A DNA stretch of 64,000 bases from Pomphorhynchus laevis (Eukaryota; Acanthocephala; Palaeacanthocephala; Echinorhynchida; Pomphorhynchidae): contig WNNJ02000904.1 in the NCBI GenBank assembly GCA_012934845.2, positions 1-64,000 on the forward strand. The letters run 5' to 3'. Both the position numbers and the translations under genes were made by a program. Of the stretch, positions 47,271-61,400 are shown piece by piece. Every line of letters begins with the position of its first letter. The stretch's first letter is position 1. The notes below the pieces were generated by a model. The model was not told the DNA's origin and ran no database searches. It saw nothing but the letters and a program-made list of their open reading frames with translations.

Positions 47271-48360
47271 TTATCCTGGACGAGGAAGCGCAGTGTTTGA
47301 GAGGAGGTATCCGACTTGAGGGTCTGGGAGCTTGGCTACTGCTTCGATTGTCTGGATTAGCGGTGGCAGAATTTCGTTTCTCGGGTGGGTTTCTATAAAG
47401 GACTCGTCACCGATGGGTATGACTAACAAGTGCATGTTTCCAGAGGTGTTCTCCGAAACCACCTCGGATAGTAGGGCCAAGCAAGAGCTAACGGCTTCAG
47501 GTGTGCCGATGACCTCTGTCTTTCGCCAATTTAGCTGCAATTTAATCGCCTTCAAACTCGTGTCTAGCCAGCCGAGTGCGGATGCGATTGCCGAAGGCGT
47601 CCCGCCGACTATGCCATCGTCCAGGTACCACGTGTTGAGGTTTATTCCAGGGATATGAGAAACGTGTTCAATCGTTTTCTTAATGGCCAACGCGAAGAGG
47701 AACGGGCCCATTTGATCACCCTGCTGGACTCCTTCACATGAATTGAGAGGGTCCTGCGGGCCAAAACGAAGGGGTGCCTTGCACTTGTATGAAAAGTCAA
47801 ACCATGGCAAGATCTCTGGGACGTTCTCTCGGACAGTTGCTCGTAAGTGCGCTCTGGACAATGAGTTGAAGGCGTTTGAAAGATCGATCTTTGCCCAGGC
47901 CCAGTTGTTGTCGTTGGCGTGAAGTTCGTGGATTCGTCGGATGTTGTGAACGATCCTGTCCACTGCGTTAGGGGTTGCTACTCCTAGTTGTGTTGGTTGT
48001 AGTAGACCAGCGAAACGTTTGCGGAGTTGGAGACATATGCATTCCGAGCACAGACGGCGTAGAGTTTCGCCAACGCAATTGGTCTGATACCCCCGTCCTT
48101 TTTGGGAAGTAGGTCAAGTTCGCGCCGGCAATGTAAGGCGCCACTTAAGAGGGTGCTAGTCCCGCCAGAAGGTGGTTGACAAGGTTCGTCAGGTTTTCTG
48201 CCAGCGAACCACCGCTATTTGCTAGTAACATGTCCTAGAGATGCTCCGGTCTTAGCCCCAGGCAACCTGGTCCCGATGCTGAAGGAAAAGAGTTGACCGC
48301 GGTAATGACGGTCTCGCGGCCTACAGATATAGACAAAATCGGATTGTTTGAAAGTCGTTC
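47271..48360 (-). pseudogene. Reverse transcriptase of the second LINE (frame-shifted)
   Basis: The open part (47271-47963) carries WAWAKIDLSNAFNSL, GVQQGDQMGPFLFALAI and the catalytic WYLDDGIVGGTP, followed by LNWRKTEVIG. All align with the RT palm of the intact LINE, with the P of GDPLGP replaced (GDQMGP). Upstream, KKDGGIRPIAL (near 48080-48110) and, in another frame, LGVATPNAVDRIVHNI (near 47940-47990) continue the alignment. At least one frameshift therefore lies between them, near 48060, and another near 48350. Confidence 0.8.
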
Positions 48361-49154
48361 TATAAGATTAGGTGAAGATAGTTGCTGATCCGCCAGATGC
48401 TGTATGTAAGGGGATGTAGTATTTGCAGTGCTGTCCGTGCTTGTGTAGATGGGCTGACTATTCCTCCTGAAACCAAACGCTGGAGTGCTTTACCGTAATT
48501 CCCATGCTTGGCCAGGTTGATACAAGCAATTTCTGAATTGCCGTTTAGTTTACGGTTTGCATATTTGTGTGGCGTTTGTATCATGGATAGCACATCCGTT
48601 GAGGCGGTTGTCGCGTAGGCTCTTATTGATTCGCAAATGTGCTTCTCGAGCTTATATCGACCTTTGCATATTAAGGGCATTAAGCCACTGAAGCAAGATT
48701 TTGCGAAGAGCAGCAGCTTTGTCCATGAACTGACATCTCCGATCTGCAGTGCATGTTTGATACTGTCACAGAAGTAGGTGGCTGCTAGAAAACGTGCTTT
48801 GTACGGAATGCGTATGACTGTTGTTGATTCTCTGCGCCAACATGATTGAAGACATGATAGACGGTTCAAAGCGTCGACTTGAGCGCTTGGAATCGCCAAT
48901 GTTGGAGTTATGACTTCTGTCGTGGCCTCATTTGGCTGGACCTTGGACGCACGGTTGAAACAGCCGAATCCCTCGCCCGAACCTGCACACCTAGAACCTC
49001 TGAACTTATGAAAGCGGAAGCATCCATTAGTTGTCAAAACGATGTCCCTCTGGCAGATGCGAAATGGCCGCCTACCTCTGATAATATCATTTTGATATTG
49101 CCCATCGTACGCCATTGTGTTTGATAACATTGTAAGTAAGTTTGTAATTGCCAA
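48361..49154 (-). pseudogene. N-terminal region of the second LINE
   Basis: The frame contains a degraded version of the N-terminal finger (ICQRDIVLTTNG, then RFHKFRGSRCAGSG), matching CAVCGGSFRL and LRVHGPVNLRCSGSG of the intact LINE. It also has the pre-RT motif NLAKHGNYGKALQRLVSGG, equivalent to ELARNGNFGKAMRRLTSN. The first finger cysteine pair is incomplete. The likely start is an internal Met (MLSNTMAYDG or MAYDG), because the first codons overlap the leader. Frame is lost near 48360. Confidence 0.7.
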
Positions 49155-49249
49155 GGTAAGTTTGTAACTGTTGTATTGTAATTTGTGTGTATATTAATTG
49201 TATGTTATTTATCTCAAATGTGTGTTAAATGTCTTAAAATTTTTTGTTC

Positions 49250-49261
49250 AGAATTAAAACA
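49250..49261. repeat. Target-site duplication, right copy, of the second LINE
   Basis: AGAATTAAAACA is the counterpart of 44714-44725 with one difference. Satellite monomer C resumes at AGAGTATGCAATTCG. Confidence 0.75.
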
Positions 49262-50811
49262 AGAGTATGCAATTCGTTATAATAAGGCACAATGATAAAA
49301 GCTGCAATATGTGAAAAATGAAAACAGAAAGCAATTAGCAAACTGCTTCTCAAGTTTAAACTTTAATGATAACCAAAAGCACAAATTAGTAGTATCAGCT
49401 ATCTTAATTACGTTTCTGCTGTCTGCTTGACCTTTAAAAAGAGCATTTTCTACAAATTGCTTAATTTTATGGCGCCAAAATTGTAGTAACCTAAAAAAAT
49501 TGAAGTAACCTGAAACAGCGCCAAATGTTTAAAGAATCAATATGTAAAAATACCTAGATAGATATCGATCAGCATACTACTTGTCACGTTGTTACCTAAA
49601 TGATAACCGTAAGCACAAATTAGTAGTATGAACCATCTTAATGTTCTTTTGGCTGTTTGCTTACTTTTAAAAACAGCATTTTGTTATATTTGCTCAATTT
49701 TATCGCTAAAATTGCTGTAAATTAAAACTTGCAAATTAGACTGTCTCTATTCATTACAGGCGTCTTTTGTTGCGGCATTGTGTCATTTTATTTTTTTAAG
49801 AATTTGGCATGTGTATGCATAAGATTGCATCAAACATGCATGATATATTGTCATTAATTTCAATGGAAAACGGCCCTTTGTTTTAAGCTGCTGTCGTCTA
49901 ACAACTGATCAACACTAACGATAAGATACTATAAGTAACCTCTGAATGTCTTAAAAACGACACGATCACACATCCGTAGTATGATCAATTTGATGACTTT
50001 TCGACTTGCTGCTTGACTTTTGAAAAATAGCATTTTCTCTTAAAAGCTTAATTCGAACTGCTGAATTTTCATAAACTAAAAATTTGCTTGTAAAACTATC
50101 TCTATATATATCACTTAATTTATTTGTTGCGGTTAAGTATCATTCGTTGTAATATTTAAAAGATTATTGTTTTGTCATTGAGATTGCATTGAACAAGCAT
50201 CATAACAAAAGTATGCATTTCGTTGGAATAAGCAAAATGTAAAAAGTTGCAAAATGAAAAAATCAACAAATAACGATTACCATACTATTTGTCACGTATT
50301 AACGTTAATGATGATCGAAAGCACAAATCAGTGGCATGTACAATCTTAATGACGTTTAGGCTGTCTGCTTCACTTATAAAAATTGCATTTTCTAGAAAAT
50401 GGCTTGATTCAAGCGATAAAATTGTAGTAACTTTAAACTTGCATATTAGACCATCTTTATTTATAACAGGGGTTCTTATTGTTGCGGAATGATGTCATTT
50501 TACTATCTTAAAAACAATTTAAGCATTACATGATTAAGATTGCATCAAACATGCTTGATATTAATTGTCGTGGATTTCAATCGAATACAGCAATATGTTT
50601 TAAGCTGCTGTCGTTTATTAACTGATCCACACTAATGATTAGCATACTATGTGTCAACTTGAAACGTCGAAAATGTACACAAGCACTCGTCTGTGATATG
50701 ATCAATCTCAATGACGTTTCGGCTGCCTGCTTGACATTTAAAAAATAAAATGTTCTCATTAAAGCTTAATTCTAACCGCTGAATTCTCGTAAACTAAAAA
50801 TTTGCTTTTTA
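49262..50811 (+). repeat. Satellite array, remainder of HOR unit 43893
   Basis: The rest of C, then C', D (near 49738), E (near 50096) and F (near 50447) follow. Nothing else was seen. Confidence 0.85.
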
Positions 50812-52254
50812 GATTATCTCTATTTGTATCAGTCAATTTATTTGCTGCGTTTACGTATCCATCGTTTTCGTATTAAAAAGATTATCGTCTGTATCATTGA
50901 GATTGCATTAAACAAGCATAATAACAAGAGTCAGCATTTCAGTGGAATAGGACAAAATGTAAAAAGCAGCAGTATTTATAAAACGTCAACAGATAAATAT
51001 TAGCATCCTTTTTGTAACGTTACAACGTCAATGATAAACGAGAGAAATAATTCGTTGTATGAGCCATCTTGCTGACGTTTTGGCTGTCTGCTTGACTTTT
51101 ACAAATTGCATTTTCTATAAATTGCTTGATTCGAACGATAAAATTGTAGTAACATAAAAATGCACATTAGACAAACTTTATTTATAAAAGACCTTTTTAT
51201 TGATGTCGCATTATGTCATTTTACTAGCCTTAAAACGAATTTGGCATTGCATGATTTAAATTGCATCAAGCATGCATGACATTTATTGTCATGGATTTCA
51301 ATGGAAAACAGCCATATGTATTAAGCTGCTGTCGTAAAATAACTGATCAAAACTAAAGATTAGCATACTATGTGTCACCTCTAAACTTAAAAAAAAACAA
51401 AAGCACTTGTTCGTTGTATGATCAATTTGATGACGTTTCGACTTCCCGCTTGACATTTAAAAAATAGCATTTTCTCTTAATAGCTTAATTCGAACTGCTG
51501 AATTTTCATAAACTAAAAATTTGCTTGTAAAACTATCTCTATATATGTTTCACTTAATTTATTTGTTGCGGTTAAGTATCATTCGTTGTAATATTTTAAA
51601 GATTATTGTTTTGTCATTGGGATTGCATTGAACAAGCATCATAACAAAAGTATGCATTTCGTTGGAATACGGCAAAATGTAAAAAGTTGCAAAATGAAAA
51701 TAATCAACAAATAACGATTACCATACTATTTGTCACGTATATACGTTAATGATGATCGAAAGCACAAATCAGTGGCATGTACAATCTTAATGACGTTTCG
51801 GCTGTCTGCTTCACTTTTAAAAATTGCATTTTCTATAAATTGCTTGATTCAAGCGATAAAATTGTAGTAACTTTAAACTTGCTTATTAGACCATCTTTAT
51901 TTATAACAAGCGTTTTAATTGTTGCGGCATGATGTCATTTTACTATCTTAAAAACAATTTAAGCATTACATGATTAAGATTGCATCAAACATGCCTGATA
52001 TTAATTGTCATGGATTTCAATCGAATACAGCAAAATGTTTTAAGCTGCTGTCGTTTATTAACTGATCCACACTAATGATAAGCATACTATGTGTCAACTT
52101 GAAACGTCGAAAATGTACACAAGAACTCGTCTGTGATATGATCAATCTCAAAGACGTTTCGGCTGCCTGCTTGACATTCAAAAAATTAAATTTTCTCATT
52201 AAAGCTTCATAATTCTAACTGCTGAATTCTCGTAAACTAAAAATTTGCTTTTTA
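50812..52254 (+). repeat. Short HOR unit A-B-E-F (about 1.44 kb), distinct junction
   Basis: Monomers start near 50812 (A), 51170 (B), 51530 (E) and 51889 (F). The B-E junction (GATGACGTTTCGACTTCCCG, near 51429) lies slightly upstream of that in the other three short units, so it arose by a separate exchange or was later converted. No gene was seen. Confidence 0.85.
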
Positions 52255-55200
52255 GATTATCTCTATTTGTATCAGTCAATTTATTTGCTGCGTTTAAGTA
52301 TCCATCGTTTTCTTATTTAAAAGATTATCGTATGTATCATTGAGATTGCATTAAACAAGCATAATAACAAGAGTCAGCATTTCAGTGGAATAGGGCAAAA
52401 TGTAAAAAGCAGCAGTATTTAAAAAACGTCAACAGATAACAATTGGCATTTTATTTGTCACGTAACAACGTCAATGATTAACGAGAGCACAAATCTGTTG
52501 TATAAGCCGTCTTAGTTACGTTTTAGCTGTCTGTTTGACTTTTACAAATTGCATTTTCCATAAATTGCTTGATTCGAACAATAAAATTGTAGTAACACAA
52601 AACTTGCACATTAGACCATCTTTGTTTATAACAGACGTTTTTATTGTTGTCGCATTGTGGTTTTTTAGTAGCCGTTAAACGAATTTGGCATTGCATGATT
52701 TAGATTGCATCGAGCATGCATGCCATTTATTGTCATGGATTTCAATGGAAAACAGCCATATGTATTAAGCTGCTGTCGTAAAATAACTGATCAAAACTAA
52801 AGATTAGCATACTATGTGTCACCTCTAAACTTAAAAAAACAAAAGCACTTGTTCGTTGTATGATCAATCTTGATGACGTTTCGTCTGCTTGCTTGATTTT
52901 TAAAATAAAGAAAGTTCTCTAAATAGCCTTATTCGAACTGCTTTATTCTCCGAAACTAAAAATATGCTTTTTAGACAATCTCTATATATATGAGTCAATT
53001 TGTTTGTTGCAAATATATGTCATTCGTTAGATTTTTTTAAAAAGTATAGTATTTGTCATTGCGATTGCTTTAAACAAGAATCAAAACAAGAGTATGCAAT
53101 TCGTTATAATAAGGCACAATGTTAAGAGCTGCTATACGTGAAAAATGTCAACAGAAAGCAATTAGCAAACTGCTTGTCACGTTTAAACTTTAATGATAAC
53201 CAAAAGCACAAATTAGTAGTATCAGCTATCTTAATTACGTTTCTGCTGTCTGCTTGACCTTTAAAAAGAGCATTTTCTAAAAATTGCTTGATTTTAGCGC
53301 AAAAATTGTAGTAACCTTAAAAAAATTGAAGTAACCTGAAATATCGCAAAATGTTCAAAGCTGCAATATGTAAAAATAAGTAGATAGATATCGATCAGCA
53401 TACTATTTGTCACGTTGTAACCTTAATGATGACCGTGAGCACAAATTAGTAGTATGAACCATCTTAATGTCGTTTTGGCTGTTTGCTTACTTTTAAAAAC
53501 AGCATTTTGTTATATTTGCTTAATTTAAGCGCCAAAATTGATGTAACTTAAAACTTGCAAATTAGACTATCTTTATTCATTACAGGCGTTTTTTGTTGCG
53601 GCATTGTGTCATTATATTTTTTTTAAAGAATTTGGCATGTGTATGCTTAAGATTGCATCAAACATGCATGATATATTGTCATTAATTTTAATGGAAAACG
53701 GCTCTTTGTTTTAAGCTGCTGGCGTTTAACAACTGATCAACACTAACAAAAAGATACTATAAGTAACATTCTGAATGTCTATCAAACCACACAATCACAA
53801 ATCGGTAGTATGATCAATTTGATGACGTTTCGACTTCCTGCTTGACTTTTGAAAAATAGCATTTTCTCTTAATAGCTTAATTCGAACTGCTGAATTTTCA
53901 TAAACTAAAAATTTGCTTGTAAAACTATCTCTATATATATCACTCAATTTATTTGTTGCGGTTAAGTATCATTCGTTTTAATATTTTAAAGATTATTGTT
54001 TTGTCATTGGGATTGCATTGAACAAGCATCATAACAAAAGTATGCATTTCGTTGGAATACGGCAAAATGTAAAAAGTTGCAAAATGAAAAAAATCAACAA
54101 ATAACGATTACCATACTATTTGTCACGTATTAACGTTAATGATGATCGAAAGCACAAATCAGTGGCATGTACAATCTTAATGACGTTTCGGCTGTCTGCT
54201 TCACTTTTAAAAATTGCATTTTCTATAAATTGCTTGATTCAAGCGATAAAATTGTAGTAACTTAAAACTTGCATATTATACCATCTTTATTTATAACAGG
54301 CGTTTTAATTGTTGCGGCATGATGTCATTTTACTATCCTTAAAACAATTTAAGCATTGCATGATTAAGATTGCATCAAACATGCCTGATATTAATTGTCA
54401 TGGATTTCAATCGAAATACAGCAATATGTTTAAAGCTGCTGTCGTTTATTAACAGATCCACACTAATGATTAGCATACTATGTGTCAACTTGAAACGTCG
54501 AAAATGTACACAAGCACTCGTCTGTACTATGATCATTCTCAATGACGTCTCGGCTGCCTGCTTGACATTTAAAAAATAGAATGTTCTCTTTAAAGCTTAA
54601 TTCTAACTGCTGAATTCTCGTAAACTAAAAATTTGCTTTTTAGATTATCTCTATTTGTATCAGTCAATTTATTTGCTGCGTTTAAGTATCAATCGTTTTC
54701 TTATTTAAAAGATTATCGTATTGTATCATTGAGATTGCATTAAACAAGCATAATAACAAGAGTCAGCATTTCAGTGGAATAGGGCAAAATGTAAAAAGCA
54801 GCAGTATTTAAAAAACGTCAACAGATAACAATTAGCATCCTATTTGTCACGTTACAACGTCAATGATAAACGAGAGCACAAATCCGTTGTATGAGCCATC
54901 TTACTGACGTTTTGGCTGTCTGCTTGACTTTTACAAATTGCATTTTCTATAAATTGCTTGATTCGAACGATAAAATTGTAGTAACATAAAACTTGCACAT
55001 TAGACCATCTTTGTTTATAACAGACGTTTTTATTGTTGTCGCATTATGTCATTTTACTAGCCTTTTAACGAATTTGGCATTGCATGATTTAGATTGCATC
55101 AAGCATGCATGACATTAATTGTCATGGATTTTAATGGAAAACAGCCATATGTATTAAGCTGCTGTCGTAAAATAACTGATCAAAACTAAAGATTAGCATA

Positions 55201-57026
55201 CTATGTGTCACCTCTAAACTTCAAAAAAACAAAAGCACTTGTTCGCTGTATGATCAATCTTGATCACGTTTCGTCTACCTGCTTGACTTTTTAAAAAAAG
55301 AAAGTTCTCTTAATAGCCTTATTCGAACTGCTGAATTCTCCTAAACTAAAAATATGCTTTTTAGACAATCTCTATATATATGAGTCAATTTGTTTGTTGC
55401 AAATATATGTCATTCGTTAGATTATTTAAAAAAGTATCGTATTTGTCATTGCGATTGCTTTAAACAAGAATCAAAACAAGAGTATGCAATTCGTTATAAT
55501 AAGGCACAATGTTAAAAGCTGCAATATGTGAAAAATGTCAACAGAAAGCAATTAGCAAACTGCTTGTCAAGTTTAAATTTAATGATAACCAAAAGCACAA
55601 ATTAGTAGTATCAGCTATCTTAATAACGTTTCTGCTGTCTGCTTGACTTTTAAAAATAGCATTTTCTATAAATTGCTTGATTTTAGCGCCAAAATTGTAG
55701 TAACCTAAAAAAATTGAAGTAACCTGAAATAGCGCAAAATGTTCAAAGCTGCAATATGTAAAAAAAGGGAGATAGATATCGATCAGCATACTATTTGTCA
55801 CGTTGTAACCTTAATGATGACCGTGATCACAAATTAGTAGTATATTCCATCTTAATGTCGTTTTGGCTGTTTGCTTACTTTTAAAAACAGCATTTTCTTA
55901 TATTTGCTTAATTTTAGCGCCAAAATTGATGTAACTTAAAACTTGCAAATTAGACTATCTCTATTCATTACAGGCGTTTTTTGTTGCGGCATTGTGTCAT
56001 TATATTTTTTTAAAGAATTTGGCATGTGTATGCTTAAGATTGCATCAAACATGCATGATATATTGTCATTAATTTCAATGGAAAACGGCTCTTTGTTTTA
56101 AGCTGGGGTCGTATAACAACTGATCAACACTAAGGATAAGATACTGTAAGTAACCTCTAAATATCTTAAAAACGACACGATCAGACATCCGTAGTATGAT
56201 CAATTTGTTAACTTTTCGACTTTCTGTTGCCTTTTGCAAAATAGCATTTTCTCTTAATAGCTTAATTCGAACTGCTGAATTTTCATAAACTAAAAATTTG
56301 CTTGTAAAACTATCTCTATATATATCACTCAATTTATTTGTTGCGGTTATGTATCATTCGTTGTAATATTTAAAAGATTATTGTTTTGTTATTGGGATTG
56401 CATTGAACAAGCATCATAACAAAAGTATGCATTTCGTTGGAATAAGGCAAAATGTAAAAAATTGCAAAATAAAAAAAATCAACAAATAACGATTACCCTA
56501 CTATTTGTCTCTTATTTACGTTTATGATGATCGAAAGCACAAATCAGTGGCATGTACAATCTTAATGACGTTTTAGGTGTCTGATCCACTTTTAAAAATT
56601 GCATTTTCTATAAATTGTTTGATTCAAGCGATAAAATTATAGTAACTTAAAACTTGCATATTAGACCATCTTTATTTATAACGGGCGTTTTAATTGTTGC
56701 GGCATAATGTCATTTTACTATCCTTAAAACAATTTAGGAATTGCATGATTAAGATTGCATCAAAAATGCCTGATATTAATTGTCATGGATTTCAATCGAA
56801 AACAGCAATATGTTTTAAGCTGCTGTCGTTTATTAACAGATCCACTCTAATGATTAGCATACTATGTGTCAACTTGAAACGTCGAAAATGTTCACAAGCA
56901 CTCGTCTGTACTATGATCAATCTCAATGACGCCTCAACTACCTGCTTGACATTTAAAAAATAGAATGTTTACTTTAAAGCTTAATTCTAACTGCTGAATT
57001 CTCGTAAACTAAAAATTTGCTTTTTA
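52255..57026 (+). repeat. Two long HOR units (52255 and 54643); reference unit
   Basis: The unit 52255-54642 is a clean example: A 52255, B 52614, C 52974, C' about 53326, D 53565, E about 53925, F about 54279. A, C and E share a header of the type ATCTCTAT...GTCAATTT.TTTG.TGC. B, D and F share CATCTTTATTTATAACAGGCG. C' is a partial monomer of about 230 bp that begins after TTGAAGTAAC and ends at the D header. No gene was seen. Confidence 0.9.
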
Positions 57027-58464
57027 GATTATCTCTATTTGTATCAGTCAATTTATTTGCTGCGTTTAAGTATCAATCGTTTTCTTATTTAAAAGATTAT
57101 CGTTTGTATCATTGAGATTGCATTAAACAAGCATAATAACAAGAGTCAGCATTTCAGTGGAATAGGGCAAAATGTAAAAAGCAGCAGTATTTAAAAAACG
57201 TAAACAGATAACAATTAGAATCCTATTTGTCACGTTGCAACGTCAATGATTAACGAGAGCACAAATTCGTTGTATGAGACATCTTGCTGACGTTTTGGCT
57301 GTCTGCTTGACTTTTACAAATTGCATTTTCTATAAATTGCTTGATTCGAACTATAAAATTGTAGTAACATAAAACTTGCACATTAGACGATCTTTGTTTA
57401 TAACAGACGTTTTTATTGTTGTCGCATTATGTCATTTTACTAGCCTTAAAACGAATTTGGCATTGCATGATTTAGATTGCATCAAGCATGCATGACATTA
57501 ATTGTCATGGATTTTAATGGAAAACAGCCATATGTATTAAGCTGCTGTCGTAAAATAACTGATCAAAACTAAAGATTAGCATACTATGTGTCACCTCTAA
57601 ACTTCAAAAAAACAAAAGCACTTGTTCGTTGTATGATCAATCTTGATGACGTTTTGTCTTCCTGCTTGACTTTTAAAAAATTGCATTTTCTCTAAATAGC
57701 TTAATTCGAACTGCGGAATTTTCAAACACTAAAAATTTGCTTGTAAAACTATCTCTTTATATATTACTCAATTTATTTGTTGCGGTTAAGTATCATTCGT
57801 TGTAATATTTTAAAGATTATTGTTTTGTCATTTGGATTGCATTGAACAAGCATCATAACAAAAGTATGCATTTCGTTGGAATTAGGCAAAATGTAAAAAA
57901 TTGCAAAATGAAAAAATCAACAAATAACGATTACCCTACTATTTGTCACGTATTAACGTTAATGATGATCGAAAGCACAAATCAGTGGCATGTACAATCT
58001 TAATGACGTTTCGGCTGTCTGCTTCACTTTTAAAAATTGCATTTTCTATAAATTGCTTGATTCAAGCGATAAAATTGTAGTAACTTTAAACTTGAATATT
58101 AGACCATCTTTATTTATAACAAGCGTTTTTATTGTTGCGGCATGATGTCATTTTACTATCCTTAAAACAATTTAAGCATTGCATGATTAAGATTGCATCA
58201 AACATGCCTGATATTAATTGTCATGCATTTCAATCGAATACAGCAATATGTTTTAAGCTGCTGTCGTTTATTAACTGATCCACACTAAGGATTAGCATAC
58301 AATGTGTCAACTTAAAACGTCGAAAATGTACACAAGCACTTGTCTGTAATATGATCAATCTCAATGACGTTTCGGCTGCCTGCTTGACATTTAAAAAATA
58401 AAATTTTCTCTTTAAAGCTTAATTCTAACTGCTGAATTCTTGTAAACTAAAAATTTGCTTTTTA
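57027..58464 (+). repeat. Short HOR unit A-B-E-F (about 1.44 kb)
   Basis: B joins E near 57670-57710 with AAAAAATTGCATTTTCTCTA, the same kind of junction as in the units at 36229 and 40059. C, C' and D are absent. Confidence 0.85.
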
Positions 58465-61400
58465 GATTATCTCTATTTGTATCAGTCAATTTATTTGCTG
58501 CGTTTAAATATCCATCGTTTTCTTATTTAAAAGATTACCGTATGTATCATTGAGATTGCATTAAACAAGCATAATAACAAGAGTCAGCATTTCAGTGGAA
58601 TAGAGCAAAATGTAAAAAGCAGCAGTATTTAAAAAACGTCAACATATAACAATAAGCATCTTATTTGTCACGTAACAACGTCAATGATTAAGGAGAGCAC
58701 AAATCTGTTGTATAAGCCATCTTACTGACGTTTTGCTGTCTGCTTGACTTTTACTAATTGCATTTTCTATAAATTGCTTCATTCGAACAATCAAATTGTA
58801 GTAACACAAAACTTGCACATTAGACCATCTTTGTTTATAACAGAGGTGTTTATTGTTGTCGCATTGTCTTATTTTAGAAGCCGTTAAACGAATTTGGAAT
58901 TGCATGATTTAGATTGCATCGAGCATGCATGCCATTTATAGTCATGGTTTCAATGGAAAACAGCCATATGTATTAAGCTGCTGTCGTAAAATAACTGATC
59001 AAAACTAAAGATTAGCATACTATGTGTCACCTCTAAACTTAAAAAAACGAAAAGAACTTGTTCGTTGTATGATCAATCTTGATGACGTTTGGTCTGCCTG
59101 CTTGACTTATAAAAAAAAGTAAGTTATCTTAAAAGACTAATTCGAACTGCTGAATTCTCCTAAACTGAAAATATTCTTTTTAGACAATCTCTATATATAT
59201 GAGTCAATTTGTTTGTTGCAAATATATGTCATTCGTTAGTTTATTTAAAAAAGTATAGTATTTGTCATTGCGATTGCTTTACTCAAGAATCAAAACAAGA
59301 GTATGCAATTCGTTATAATAAGGCACAATGTTAAGAGCTGCTATACGTGAAAAATGTCAACAGAAAGCAATTAGCAAACTGCTTGTTACGTTAAAACTTT
59401 AATGATAACCAAAAGATCAAATTAGTAGTATCAGCTATCTTAATTAAGTTTCTGCTGTCTGCTTGACCTTTAAAAAGAGCATTTTCTAAAAATTGCTTGA
59501 TTTTAGCGCAAAAATTGTAGTAACCTTAAAAAATTGAAGTAACCTGAAATAGCGCAAAATGTTCAAAGCTGCAATATGTAAAAATAAGTAGATAGATATC
59601 GATCAGCATACTATTTGTCACGTTGTAACCTTAATGATGACCGTGAAGCACAAATTAGTAGTATGAACCATCTTAATGTCGTTTTGGCTGTTTGCTTACT
59701 TTTAAAAACAGCATTTTGTTATATTTGCTTAATTTTAAGCGCCAAAATTGATGTAACTTAAAACTTGCAAATTAGACTATCTCTATTCATTACAGGCGTT
59801 TTTTGTTGCGGCATTGTGTCATTATATTTTTTTTAAAGAATTTGGCATGTGTATGCTTAAGATTGCATCAAACATGCATGATATATTGTCATTAATTTCA
59901 ATGGAAAACGGCTCTTTGTTTTTAGCTGCTGTCGTTTAACAACTGATCAACACTAACAAAAAGATACTATAAGTAACCTTCTAAATGTCTATCAAAAACG
60001 ACACGATCACACAATCCGTAGTATGATCAATTTGATGACGTTTCGACTTCCTGCTTGACTTTTGAAAAATAGCATTTTCTCTTAATAGCTTAATTCGAAC
60101 TGCTGAATTTTCATAAACTAAAAATTTGCTTGTAAAACTATCTCTATATATATCACTCAATTTATTTGTTGCGGTTAAGTATCATTCGTTGTAATATTTT
60201 AAAGATTATTGTTTTGTCATTGGGATTGCATTGAACAAGCATCATAACAAAAGTATGCATTTCGTTGGAAAAGTGCAAAATGTAAAAAGTTGCAAAATGA
60301 AAAAAATCAACAAATAACGATTACCATACTATTTGTCACGTATTAACGTTAATGATGATCGAAAGCACAAATCAGTGGCATGTACAATCTTAATGACGTT
60401 TCGGCTGTCTGCTTCACTTTTAAAAATTGCATTTTCTATAAATTGCTTGATTCAAGCGATAAAATTGTAGTAACTTAAACTTGCATATTAGACCATCTTT
60501 ATTTATAACAGACGTTTTATTTGTTGCGGCATGATGTCATATTACTATCCTTAAAACAATTTGAGCATTGCATGATTAAGATTGCATCAAACATGCCTGA
60601 TATTAATTGTCAAGGATTTCAATCGAATAGAGCAATATGTTTTAAGCTGCTGTCTTTAATTAACTGATTCACACACATGATTAGCATACTATGTGTAAAC
60701 TTAGAACGTCAAAAATGTACACAAGCACTCGTCTGTACTATGATCAATCTCAATGACGTTTCGGCAGCCCGCTTGACATTTAAAAAATATAATGTCCTCT
60801 TTAAAGCTTAATTCTAACTGCTAAATTCTCGTAAACTAAAAATTTGTTTTCAGATTATCTCTATTTGTATCAGTCAATTTATTTGCTGCGTATACGTATC
60901 CATCGTTTTCTTATTTTAAAGATTATCATATGTATCATTGAGATTGCATTAAACAAGCATAATAACGAGAGTCAGCGTTTTTGTGGAATAGGGCAAAATG
61001 TAAATAGCAGCAGTATTTAAAAAACGTCAACAGAAAACAATTCGCATCCTATTTGTAAGGTTACAACGTCAATGATTAACGAGAGCACAAATCCGTTGTA
61101 TGAGCCATCTTACTAACGTTTTGGCTGTCTGCTTGAATTATACAAATTGCATTTTCTATAAATTGCTTTATTCGAACGATAAAATTGTAGTAACATAAAA
61201 CTTGCACATTAGACCATCTTTGTTCACAACAGACGTTTTTATTGTTGTCGCATTATATCATTTTACTAGCCTTTTAACGAATTTGGCATTGCATAATTTA
61301 GATTGAATCAAGCATGCATGACATTAATTGTCATGGATTTCAATGGAAAACAGCCATATGTATTAAGCTGCTGTCGTAAAATAACTGATCAAAACTAAAG

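Larger units (their letters stand above)
44726..49249 (-). mobile_element. Second RLE-type LINE, broken, with an unrelated long tail
   Basis: This 4524-bp insertion is on the minus strand and bounded by an imperfect 12-bp duplication. It is homologous to the element at 29704-34585 through the 5' leader, N-terminal region, RT and endonuclease. The N-terminal and RT regions are split over several frames (shifts near 48.3, 48.06, 47.2 and 46.85 kb), whereas the endonuclease plus tail stay open for 700 codons. The 3' UTR is only 24 bp and has no poly(A). The leader seems about 60-70 bp shorter than in the intact relative, so slight 5' truncation is likely. Confidence 0.85.

Noticed and set aside
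45249-47658. Plus-strand frames of 64-108 codons opposite the second LINE
   Set aside because: They are antisense shadows of the endonuclease, RT and tail coding strand.
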